Source of the DNA: Candidatus Propionivibrio aalborgensis
Lineage (GTDB): Bacteria > Pseudomonadota > Gammaproteobacteria > Burkholderiales > Rhodocyclaceae
Assembly: GCF_900089945.1 (NCBI RefSeq)
Contig: NZ_FLQY01000112.1
Location: forward strand, 1 to 46,090
Direction: 5' to 3'
Length of the DNA: 46,090 nt
The notes below the pieces were generated by a model, which made no database searches, was not told where the DNA came from, and worked only from the letters and a program-made list of their open reading frames with translations. Position 1 is the first letter of the stretch. Every line of letters begins with the position of its first letter. The position numbers were made by a program, and so were the translations under genes. Below are positions 1 through 7,389 of the stretch, piece by piece.

Positions 1-2
1 GG

Positions 3-767
3 CTGGAAGTTGCCGTGCTCGTGGTTGCCGGTGGCGGTCTGCTGATTGCGCATCCGCTTGTAGTCGGTATCTGGCCGTGGTCGCTGGCGCCGTTCAATCT
101 GCGTTTCCTTGGGGCGCTATACACCGCCGCTTTGCTGGCGGCCTTCCTCCAGTCCTGGTACGGAAAGTGGGCGCCGGCCCGGACAGTGACGACGATGATC
201 TTCGTCTTTACGCTGGTGGTGACGGTCTGCTCCTTCCTGCACCGGGATCGCTTCGATCCCGCCAAGGCGGAAGCCTGGGTCTGGTTCGCTCTCTACATTG
301 GCGTTTGCCTGAATGCCGGTGCGCATCTCTGGTGGTATCGCAGCGTTCCGGCGGCAGGCCGACCGCCGGCGTCCCGCTCGTGGGCCGCTCTGCTCGCCCA
401 AGCCCTCGTGCTCGGCGCCTACGGGCTCGCGCTTCTGATCATCCCTGAACAGGCCGCCCGTCTCTGGCCGTGGAAGATTGACGCCTTTCATGCCCAACTC
501 TACAGCGTCACCTTCCTGACCCCGGCGGTCGGCGCCCTGTCGCTGTTACGGTCAGCGACCCGCATCGACTGGTTTACGCTGGGCATCACGCAACTGGCCT
601 GGGGGCTGCTGCCGATTCTTGCGCTGGTGATCGTCGATCTCCAGGTGCATCGCGTGGATTGGCTCGCGTGTCTGCTGTGGATCTGGATCGGGATGTTCGT
701 GATGACGGCAGCGATGGGCGTCTGGATGCTGCGGATGGCAGCAAGCGAGTCTGTGTCTTCCAGGTGA
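3..767 (+). CDS. Multi-pass membrane protein, 5' end outside window
   Basis: The reading frame is open to the left edge, so the true start is probably upstream. The visible part, about 250 residues, is a chain of hydrophobic segments (roughly seven) joined by short loops rich in Arg and Trp. I see no signal peptide, catalytic motif or cofactor-binding motif. The protein probably sits in the inner membrane. I do not recognise the family and assign no function. The following 266 bases (768-1033) contain no convincing gene and separate it from the convergent reductase gene. Confidence 0.6.
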   Translation: MEVAVLVVAGGGLLIAHPLVVGIWPWSLAPFNLRFLGALYTAALLAAFLQSWYGKWAPARTVTTMIFVFTLVVTVCSFLHRDRFDPAKAEAWVWFALYIGVCLNAGAHLWWYRSVPAAGRPPASRSWAALLAQALVLGAYGLALLIIPEQAARLWPWKIDAFHAQLYSVTFLTPAVGALSLLRSATRIDWFTLGITQLAWGLLPILALVIVDLQVHRVDWLACLLWIWIGMFVMTAAMGVWMLRMAASESVSSR

Positions 768-1033
768 AGGCCGCCGGATTAGGGTGGCTTTTGAATTCCG
801 TTGATGTCCGATGACCTGGCAAGGGGCAATCGCCCAGCCTGCCTGCATCGCTGCATTGCAGTAGAGTCGCGCCTTTACCGAGCCGCAGATGATTCCAATT
901 CCATTTCATCAGTGATATTGCGTTGGCTTTCGAATTCGCTCCTAGCCGTGCCAAATGCACTGTCTTTGTCGCTCATTTGTCTCCGCCTTGTCTCACTTTC
1001 GAACTGGGATTGGAATGGCATCCAGCTGACCGA

Positions 1034-2353
1034 CTAGCGCAGCTCGAAAGCTTCCTGATGGAAGCGCAGGCGACCGTTCCAGGAATCCGGCAAGCCCTTC
1101 TTCAAGGCGTTGGCGAGTCCGCTTGGGCCGCAGAACCAGACTTCGGCTTTCTTCTGTTGTCCTTCGGCAAGTTTGAGCGAGTCAGCCGTCAAGACATCGC
1201 CGTGCCTGTCGCTATGAACGTACAGCCGAATGCCGGGCAGCGCGGCGCATAGTGCTTGCAGGCGGGCAACGAACGGATCGCCTTCGCGATTGCGCGTGCA
1301 GTAGTGGAGGTCGGCATCGCGTGCTTCGGCAGGATGCGTTTGCAGCGATTCCAGCCAGGACAGGAAGGGCGTTACGCCAACTCCGCCGGCCACCCAAATT
1401 TGACGGCTGCCGGGGTTGTTGCGGTCGAGCTGGAAGCAGCCGTAAGGCCCTTCGATCTTGACCTTCTGGCCGGCGCGAACTCGTTGCGCAAGATCTTGCG
1501 TGTAGTTGCCCAGCGCCTTGATGTAGAAGGTGATTACCCGGTCGCCCCGGTCGGCGCTGGCGATGGTGAAGGGGTGCGCGCCTTCGATCCAGTCGAAGGT
1601 GACGAAGGCGAACTGCCCGGCACGATGGCTCTTCCATTGTTCATCGAGGCGGCAGGTGAGTTCGGTCACATCGCCTTCGTTCTTGACCGAGACTACGGAG
1701 CCATTGACCTGGCGGCGACGCCCGATCAATCCGGCCAGCACGATAACGCTGGCAACCACGCCGACCGCAAGCACAACGGCCAACAGCGCGCCAACCGGTT
1801 GCGACCAGTAGGCGGGCGGTGCCAGCATCATCGCGTGAAAGGCCAGCATCAGGTACAGCGCCGGCATGATCCGGTGCAGGTGACGCCAGATGTGGTAAGG
1901 GAAACGGCGCCACAAGGTGATGACCAGCATCGCCAGGACGATGTACAGCGCCGGTTCGCCGAGGTCGGCGGCAAACTCGCGCAACACTTCGAGCAATCCG
2001 GTGTATCTGATTTTCGGCAAGCGGCCTTGCGCGCCGATAAGCGTTTTGATCAATCCGCCCGACTGCTTGATCAGCCAGTGGCTGGCGCCAAAACCGATGG
2101 CCAGGATGCCCGACCACTTGTGCAGTCGATAAATGCGGTCCAGTCCGCCGAGCGGCTTTTCCAGCCAGTCCGGGCGGGTGGCCAGAAGCATGGAAAGCGA
2201 CATCAGGAAAATCGAGAACAGCCCTGTGAGATAGAGTCCTTGCTGACGAAGGATCCATGGCAGAGCGCTGTGCTCCGGAAAATTCGTTACTGTCAGTGCC
2301 AGTCCCCAGGCGGCAGCAACGACCGCCAGCAGGGAAATAAGGATGGTCTTCAT
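1034..2353 (-). CDS. Ferric reductase-like cytochrome b / FAD-NAD(P)H oxidoreductase
   Basis: The 439-residue protein has an N-terminal membrane half of about six helices with His78, His92, His160 and His173, which are candidate b-heme ligands. The C-terminal half is a ferredoxin-reductase-like cytoplasmic module: HPFTIAS (261-267) for FAD, GGVGVTPF (324-331) and CGPSG (409-413) for NAD(P)H. This is the ferric-reductase/NADPH-oxidase layout, which moves electrons from NAD(P)H through flavin and heme across the membrane. It is the last gene of a three-gene minus-strand operon, 22 nt after the diheme cytochrome gene. Known SHP/DHC loci carry a membrane cytochrome b in this place, so its likely partners are the two exported cytochromes. 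The electron acceptor is unknown. Confidence 0.85.
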   Translation of the reverse strand: MKTILISLLAVVAAAWGLALTVTNFPEHSALPWILRQQGLYLTGLFSIFLMSLSMLLATRPDWLEKPLGGLDRIYRLHKWSGILAIGFGASHWLIKQSGGLIKTLIGAQGRLPKIRYTGLLEVLREFAADLGEPALYIVLAMLVITLWRRFPYHIWRHLHRIMPALYLMLAFHAMMLAPPAYWSQPVGALLAVVLAVGVVASVIVLAGLIGRRRQVNGSVVSVKNEGDVTELTCRLDEQWKSHRAGQFAFVTFDWIEGAHPFTIASADRGDRVITFYIKALGNYTQDLAQRVRAGQKVKIEGPYGCFQLDRNNPGSRQIWVAGGVGVTPFLSWLESLQTHPAEARDADLHYCTRNREGDPFVARLQALCAALPGIRLYVHSDRHGDVLTADSLKLAEGQQKKAEVWFCGPSGLANALKKGLPDSWNGRLRFHQEAFELR

Positions 2354-2375
2354 TGTGTGTTCTTATTCAGGTTTG

Positions 2376-2867
2376 TTATTCGTCATAGTAACCGCGCTCG
2401 GCGTCGACATGACAGGCCAGGCAATTGGACTTGGTGCGCACGTCCTTGCGCTTCCATGTCCGGGTTGAAATCCCGTTGTGCTCACGCACCCACTTCGGCA
2501 GCTCGGTAATGCGCAATGGAGGATTCTCCAAGGACACGCCACGCATCAGTTTTCCGCCATAGCGCTGGCCGCCGGTATCCGCGGCATTTTCGACGAGGTA
2601 GCCCGTGATCCGTTCGGCGGTGGCTGGAGCAACACTGGCATCGGTGCCGAAGTGCTTGTCGAGTTCGCCCATCATGCGCTTCCAGGAACTGGCCGGGAGC
2701 ATTGACGGTGCATAGGCGAGGTGGCAACTGCCGCATTCCTCGCGCACGACCGGGTCGGTCACCGGCGGGAAGTAATGCTCGCCTCCAGCCAGCGCCCGTT
2801 GCAGGAAAATCCCCGAGCAGACCATGCCAAGAAGACCAAGAACGATGGGGCGATAGGGAATATTCAT
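2376..2867 (-). CDS. dhc: Diheme cytochrome c (DHC type)
   Basis: This 163-residue exported protein has an N-terminal hydrophobic signal segment (about 8-27) and two CxxCH heme sites, CGSCH (45-49) and CLACH (149-153). The spacing, one heme near each end, fits the DHC family, the electron donor of the SHP cytochrome. A good ribosome-binding site (AAGGA) precedes the ATG. It lies between the SHP gene (16 nt upstream) and the cytochrome b reductase gene. The inferred route is reductase to DHC to SHP in the periplasm. Confidence 0.88.
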   Translation of the reverse strand: MNIPYRPIVLGLLGMVCSGIFLQRALAGGEHYFPPVTDPVVREECGSCHLAYAPSMLPASSWKRMMGELDKHFGTDASVAPATAERITGYLVENAADTGGQRYGGKLMRGVSLENPPLRITELPKWVREHNGISTRTWKRKDVRTKSNCLACHVDAERGYYDE

Positions 2868-2883
2868 GGTGGTTTCCTTTCGT

Positions 2884-3297
2884 CTATTGACTGATCATGT
2901 AGCTTAGCCAGTCGCCCTTTTCGAGCGCTGTGCATTCGCGGCCGAGAACGTCATTGCAGTTGCGCTTGAACCATTTTTCAACCTTCGCCGGGTCGGAGTA
3001 ACGGGTGGGCGTGACCGAGATGGCGACTGCATCGATTGGCTTGCCAGTTGTCGTTCGCCCGGCACGGCGCGGGTCGTTGCCGTGGCAGGACGTACAGCTT
3101 GGCGTATCCGGCTTGCCGCTATGAAACGTCGCGAAATGAAGCTTCTCGCCACGTGACGCAGAAAAGCCCGAAAATCCCGGCGATGCCGCTTTGGCTGCGG
3201 CGGCATACTGGCTCAACAGTTCTTCGCGTGGCGAGGCAAGACCGGCGACAGGCAGCATCAAGGCAATCAGTGCGACGGTGACAAATGCTGGGTTCAA
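2884..3297 (-). CDS. shp: High-spin monoheme cytochrome c, SHP type (DUF1924)
   Basis: This 137-residue periplasmic cytochrome has a signal peptide (about 1-21) and one heme site, CTSCH (68-72). The C-terminal stretch RNCNDVLGREC (112-122) holds Asn113, which matches the axial Asn ligand of Rhodobacter sphaeroides SHP, and two Cys (114, 122) placed like its disulfide. SHP proteins bind O2 or NO when the Asn swings away; the physiological role is not settled. The start codon is TTG, chosen because AAGGAG lies 8 nt upstream and the signal peptide starts there. It is the first gene of the operon and faces the two-component genes across an operator-like region. Confidence 0.88.
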   Translation of the reverse strand: MNPAFVTVALIALMLPVAGLASPREELLSQYAAAAKAASPGFSGFSASRGEKLHFATFHSGKPDTPSCTSCHGNDPRRAGRTTTGKPIDAVAISVTPTRYSDPAKVEKWFKRNCNDVLGRECTALEKGDWLSYMISQ

Positions 3298-3342
3298 GAG
3301 GTACTCCTTTCATGGTGTTGTACGTACTTTGCCGTGCCGTGC

Positions 3343-3381
3343 CTGAACACAGGCTGAATTGTCTGTTCATCAGCAGTTCAG
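3343..3381. promoter_or_regulatory. Probable response-regulator operator: four hexamers at 11-bp steps
   Basis: Four related hexamers occur at exactly 11-bp intervals: CTGAAC (3343), CTGAAT (3354), GTTCAT (3365) and GTTCAG (3376). The last two are the reverse complement type of the first two, so the array has overall dyad symmetry. PmrA/QseB-family regulators bind hexamer-N5-hexamer direct repeats. The site lies between the SHP operon (start 3297, minus) and the PepSY-regulator-kinase operon (start 3430, plus), so it could serve both. The link to the regulator at 3801 is inferred from position and spacing. Confidence 0.7.
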
Positions 3382-3429
3382 CTTCGCCGGGTTACAAGGG
3401 GGCAGTTGATCGACAATTCAGGAGGCGCG

Positions 3430-3783
3430 ATGGGAGCGACAGGCAAATGCAGAAAGGTACTGGCGGCGCTGGCGGCCGGACTGCTCCTTGCCCCGATTCT
3501 GCCCGGCCACGCCGACGATTGGCGCGACGGTCGGCGCGACCATGATCGCGCACGCCGGGCGCTTGAAGCCGGCGAGATTCTGCCGTTGGATACGGTGCTT
3601 GAAAGGGTTGCCAGGGATACACCGGGCCGCGTCATGGAGGTCGAGCTGGAACGCGAGCACGGGCGCTGGGTGTATGAAATCCGGTTGTTGCGTTCGGGTG
3701 GCGTTTTGATCAAGCTGTTGGTTGATGCCCGTGATGGAACGGTCATCAAGCAGCGGGATTATGGTCCGCGTGCAAATCACTGA
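3430..3783 (+). CDS. PepSY-domain periplasmic protein
   Basis: The protein has 117 residues, a signal peptide (about 1-28, ending in GHA) and one PepSY-like domain (about 45-115), including the strand pattern around RVMEVELEREHGRWVYEI. Small PepSY proteins of this kind are commonly encoded next to OmpR-type two-component systems and are thought to affect the sensor or protein processing. The ATG at 3430 is preferred over one at 3406 because AGGAGG lies 4 nt before it. It leads the operon with the regulator 17 nt downstream. Confidence 0.82.
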   Translation: MGATGKCRKVLAALAAGLLLAPILPGHADDWRDGRRDHDRARRALEAGEILPLDTVLERVARDTPGRVMEVELEREHGRWVYEIRLLRSGGVLIKLLVDARDGTVIKQRDYGPRANH

Positions 3784-3800
3784 TCGGGAGATACGGACGA

Positions 3801-4466
3801 ATGCGCATTCTGGTTGTTGAGGATGAGCCCAGCATTGCGGCACAGCTCAGCGAGGCACTGACTGCTGCCGGGTATGCGGTCGATGTGGCGGACAATGGAG
3901 TCGATGCGCATTGGCAGGCGGTCGACGAGGGCCAGCCTTTTGATGCAGTTGTTCTCGATCTGGGCCTGCCGCAGATGGATGGGCTCACCGTTCTGAAGAA
4001 ATGGCGGGCCGCCGGGCGAAGCATGCCGGTACTGATTCTCACCGCGCGCGACAACTGGCACGAGAAAGTGGCCGGGATTGACGCCGGCGCCGATGATTAC
4101 CTGACCAAACCATTTCATATGGAAGAACTGCTGGCTCGACTGCGTGCGCTGATTCGTCGGGCAGGCGGCCACGCCAGCGCCGAACTGGTGTGCGGCGATA
4201 TCGTGCTCGACACCCGGCACAGTCGCGTCACCGTGGGTGGGCTAGCGCTGACGCTGACCAGCCACGAATACCGCGTTCTGGACTATCTGATGCATCACCC
4301 GGGACAGCTGGTTTCGCGCAGCGATCTGATCGAACACATTTATGCCCAGGACTTTGATCGCGATTCCAATACGGTCGAAGTCTTCATCGCTCGATTGCGC
4401 AAGAAACTGCCCGCAGACGCGATCGAAACGGTGCGTGGTCTCGGCTATCGTCTCGTCGTGCCATGA
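3801..4466 (+). CDS. OmpR/PhoB-family response regulator
   Basis: The 221-residue protein has a receiver domain (1-115) with the acidic pair E7/D8, phosphoacceptor Asp53 (VLDLGLP), Thr81 and Lys103 (LTKPF), and a winged-helix DNA-binding domain (about 125-221) ending in TVRGLGYRL. It belongs to the PmrA/QseB/PhoP group; the sequence does not let me choose among them. Its stop codon overlaps the kinase start (ATGA), so the two are translationally coupled. The hexamer array at 3343-3381 is its likely target. Confidence 0.93.
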   Translation: MRILVVEDEPSIAAQLSEALTAAGYAVDVADNGVDAHWQAVDEGQPFDAVVLDLGLPQMDGLTVLKKWRAAGRSMPVLILTARDNWHEKVAGIDAGADDYLTKPFHMEELLARLRALIRRAGGHASAELVCGDIVLDTRHSRVTVGGLALTLTSHEYRVLDYLMHHPGQLVSRSDLIEHIYAQDFDRDSNTVEVFIARLRKKLPADAIETVRGLGYRLVVP

Positions 4467-5881
4467 AGGGTGCGAGTACGGGCGAAGGTGTGAAATACAA
4501 CACAATGGCGTTGCGTGGCTCGCTGCGCCTGCGCCTGTTGCTCGGTACACTGGTCTGGATCGCCGTGTCGATCATCGTCGCCGGCTGGATGCTGGGTGGC
4601 CTGTTCAGGCAACACGTGGCGCGGCAGTTTCACACCGAACTCAATACGCATCTCGATCAGCTCGCGGCACATCTTGCGGTCGATCAGGCAGGGCAGTTGT
4701 CCCTGCCTGCCACGCCAAGCGATCCGCGCTTCAGCAAACCGCATTCGGGCATGTACTGGCAGGTCGATCGAATCGGTGTCATGCCGGGCGGTGCCGCGGG
4801 CATTCTGCGTTCACGGTCGCTCTGGGACGAGGTGCTCAAGGTGCCGTCCGACACTCTGGCCGATGGCGAGATTCATCAGCATCGCGTTCCCGGCCCCGGA
4901 AAGAAAATGCTGGGCATGGTCGAGCGCGTGATTACCCTTGCCGACGCGCCGGATCAATCCGCCAAAACGTTCCGCTTGATCGTTGCCGCCGATGAACACC
5001 AGATGGCCGAGCCGATAGAGCACTTCGACCAAATGCTCTGGCTGGCGCTGGGTCTGCTGGGCGGCGGACTGGCGCTCTCCGCAGTGATTCAGGTGTTGAT
5101 CGCGCTGTTGCCGCTCAGGCGAATGCAGGGCGCCCTGGCGGCGGTGCGCAGTGGGCAAACAAACCGGTTGGAAGGCCAATTCCCGCAGGAGGTCCGGCCC
5201 CTGGTCGAAGACTTCAACAGCGTACTGACGCAGAACGCCGAAGTGGTTGAGCGGGCGCGAACGCAGGCTGGAAATCTGGCGCATGCTCTGAAGACGCCGT
5301 TGAGCGTTATCGCCAATGCAACCAGTTCCCGTGCCGACGACACGGCGCAACTGGTTTCGGAGCAGGTCGCAGTGGCGAGAAAACAGATTGACTATCATCT
5401 GAGCCGGTCAAGACTGGCCGCTTCGGTACGCGTTCCCGGCGCACGGACGTCGGTTGTGCCCGTGCTCGACGGTTTGGTGCGGGTGATGCGGCGAATCCAT
5501 GCGGAGCGCAACCTCGAACTGATCGTACGCCCACACAACGAGCTCCCGGACTTCCGCGGAGAAGAACAGGATCTACAGGAGATGCTGGGCAACCTGCTCG
5601 ATAACGCCTGCAAGTGGGCGGCGAAGCGCGTTGACGTGTCGCTGGCAGTCGCGGCTGACGAACTCCTGATCATGATCGACGACGACGGTCGCGGCATCGC
5701 GGAAGCGGAACAGCAGCGAGTCCTGAACCGTGGCGAGCGGGCGGATGAACGCGTGCCCGGATCCGGTCTCGGTCTGGCGATCAGCGTCGATCTGGCACAC
5801 CTTTACGGCGGGCGGGTCGCGCTGGCGGTTTCACCGCTGGGCGGATTGCGAGTGGTGCTGGCGCTGCCGAAGGCTGCCTAG
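4463..5881 (+). CDS. Sensor histidine kinase, PhoQ/QseC-like
   Basis: The 472-residue kinase has TM1 (about 22-44), a periplasmic sensor loop (45-190), TM2 (191-215), a linker, a dimerisation/phosphoacceptor helix with His274 in LAHALKTPL, and a complete HATPase domain: N-box LLDNACKWA (378-386), G1 DDDGRGI (407-412) and G2 GSGLGL (433-438). The H-box resembles PhoQ more than EnvZ. The ATG overlaps the regulator's stop; another in-frame ATG at 4505 would remove 14 residues before TM1. Signal unknown. The neighbouring heme proteins suggest redox, oxygen or iron sensing, which is an inference. Confidence 0.93.
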   Translation: MKGASTGEGVKYNTMALRGSLRLRLLLGTLVWIAVSIIVAGWMLGGLFRQHVARQFHTELNTHLDQLAAHLAVDQAGQLSLPATPSDPRFSKPHSGMYWQVDRIGVMPGGAAGILRSRSLWDEVLKVPSDTLADGEIHQHRVPGPGKKMLGMVERVITLADAPDQSAKTFRLIVAADEHQMAEPIEHFDQMLWLALGLLGGGLALSAVIQVLIALLPLRRMQGALAAVRSGQTNRLEGQFPQEVRPLVEDFNSVLTQNAEVVERARTQAGNLAHALKTPLSVIANATSSRADDTAQLVSEQVAVARKQIDYHLSRSRLAASVRVPGARTSVVPVLDGLVRVMRRIHAERNLELIVRPHNELPDFRGEEQDLQEMLGNLLDNACKWAAKRVDVSLAVAADELLIMIDDDGRGIAEAEQQRVLNRGERADERVPGSGLGLAISVDLAHLYGGRVALAVSPLGGLRVVLALPKAA

Positions 5882-6178
5882 CATCACGAAGACGTAGACG
5901 ACGAAAACCCTGCTCGTAAAGACGGTCACCAGCCGCTCAGGGGCAAACGACCTCAATCCGGCGATTCAGTGAACGACCACTCCTCTTGCCGGTCTGATCG
6001 CGATCGGCACGTTGCAGACGGTGTATTTCGCCACCGATCCCGCCGCCGTTGCCGCCCGACCGGCGAAGTTTGCCGCACGTTATCGCCTGACCTGCGCGGG
6101 GCCATGATTTCCTGATGGCTCAAGCGATGGCATGCACCTTGCAGCAGTCTGTTTCCCCTGACTAGCAAGGAGTGAGAA
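5882..6178. other. Intergenic region with a possible gene remnant
   Basis: There is no complete gene. A 43-codon open stretch on the plus strand (5973-6107) without a start codon encodes a hydrophobic, protein-like peptide (TPLAGLIAIGTLQTVYFATD and onward). It could be the tail of a decayed membrane protein gene, but I cannot name it. The 3' end carries a good ribosome-binding site (AAGGAG) for the next gene. Confidence 0.3.
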
Positions 6179-7150
6179 ATGAAGATCGAACAATCCGCCG
6201 TGTCGATGAATGCCGACCATCGGCTCACCAGCGAATACGAGGCCAGGCTCGAATCCAGAATCAGCTTCCGCACTCTTTTCGATGGCGTGGCGCAGACCGG
6301 AGAATCGCCGGCGAGTGGCGAAACGGATCGCCAGACTCGTCTCCTAATGATGATCGAGGCCCTTCTTGCCCGACTACTGGCATTGATTTCCGGCAAGCAT
6401 AATTCATTGATGAGCGACGTGTGCGCGCTGCTCGGAACGGAGATACCGAAAGGCGGCGCCGGACGTCCGCTACGGGCGCTCGAGATGGAATGGAATAACG
6501 AATTCACCCAAATCTTTCGCGAACACGAGCGTTCCGATTTTTCATCGACAGGCAAAATCCGTACGGCCGATGGCCGTTCGCTCGACTTCAAGCTCGAACT
6601 GGCCATGTGTCGCAACTTCGAGTGCGAGCGAAAGGCTGTCGATAGCGGCAAGGCGGTAGTACTGCGCGACCCCCTGGTGATCAACTTCGACGGCAAGGCC
6701 ACCGAGCTGTCGGGGAAGCGCTTCGCGTTCGACCTCGACGCGGATGGCAAGAGCGAATCGATTGACACTCTGGGCAGTTGCAGCGGCTACCTGGCCATCG
6801 ATCGCAACGGCGATGGCCGCATCAATGACGGCAGTGAACTGTTCGGCACCCGCTCCGGAAACGGCTTTGCCGACCTTGCGGCCTTCGACGGCGACGGCAA
6901 CCACTGGCTCGACGAGGCCGACGCCGCGTTCGCCACTCTGCGCATCTGGCAGCCTGATGGCGTCAGGCAGGATATGCTGAGTACCTTGCGTGACAAGGGT
7001 GTCGGCGCGCTCTATCTGGGTTCGGCCGAGACGCCCTTCTCGCTCACCGACAGCGACAACCGGCCGCTTGCGCAGATCCGCGCGAGCGGCATCTACCTGT
7101 GCGAAGACGGCAGCGTCGGTACGCTGCAACAGGTTGATCTGGCTGTTTAG
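6179..7150 (+). CDS. Conserved hypothetical protein with EF-hand-like Asp-rich loops
   Basis: The 323-residue protein has no signal peptide or membrane segment. Its C-terminal half carries Asp/Gly-rich loops like those of calcium-binding or dockerin/VCBS-like proteins: DLDADG (185-190), DRNGDGRINDGSE (208-220) and DGDGNHWLDEAD (237-248). These look like two or three Ca2+ loops. The N-terminal half is helical and lacks known motifs. Similar proteins are common in betaproteobacteria and are sometimes surface-exposed, but no secretion signal is visible here. The ATG has AAGGAG 6 nt upstream. It stands alone between the kinase and transglycosylase genes. Confidence 0.75.
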   Translation: MKIEQSAVSMNADHRLTSEYEARLESRISFRTLFDGVAQTGESPASGETDRQTRLLMMIEALLARLLALISGKHNSLMSDVCALLGTEIPKGGAGRPLRALEMEWNNEFTQIFREHERSDFSSTGKIRTADGRSLDFKLELAMCRNFECERKAVDSGKAVVLRDPLVINFDGKATELSGKRFAFDLDADGKSESIDTLGSCSGYLAIDRNGDGRINDGSELFGTRSGNGFADLAAFDGDGNHWLDEADAAFATLRIWQPDGVRQDMLSTLRDKGVGALYLGSAETPFSLTDSDNRPLAQIRASGIYLCEDGSVGTLQQVDLAV

Positions 7151-7319
7151 CGGCACTTGGCTCCGGAAGAGGGGTGGGTGATCAGCGATTACCATAAAGT
7201 GGGTTGTGATTCAGACGCCATGGGGGATTTTGAGTTGAAACGAGACATTGACCGGAGCACGGCGGTCGATGATACTCAATTCGAACAGAAATTGACCGGG
7301 GTCCGGTGTTTGAGAATAC

Positions 7320-7336
7320 TCAGGGCCGGGCCCTGA
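7320..7336. repeat. Short perfect inverted repeat in the spacer
   Basis: TCAGGGCC and GGCCCTGA flank a single G, in a 239-bp spacer (7151-7389) between two plus-strand genes. The same spacer holds two short near-copies beginning ATTGACCGG (about 7248 and 7293). No T-run follows the dyad, so a terminator is not obvious. It may be an operator or a relic of an inserted element. Confidence 0.4.
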
Positions 7337-7389
7337 AATTACCACTATGGTGACGCGGCCGTGAGATTACTGACCCTGGGAATATCGCC

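Noticed and set aside
1256-2509. Long plus-strand open frame of 417 codons
   Set aside because: It lies antisense to the ferric-reductase-like gene, whose domains are clear; the plus-strand reading has no recognisable fold and is rich in Arg, Gln and His as expected for a GC-rich shadow.
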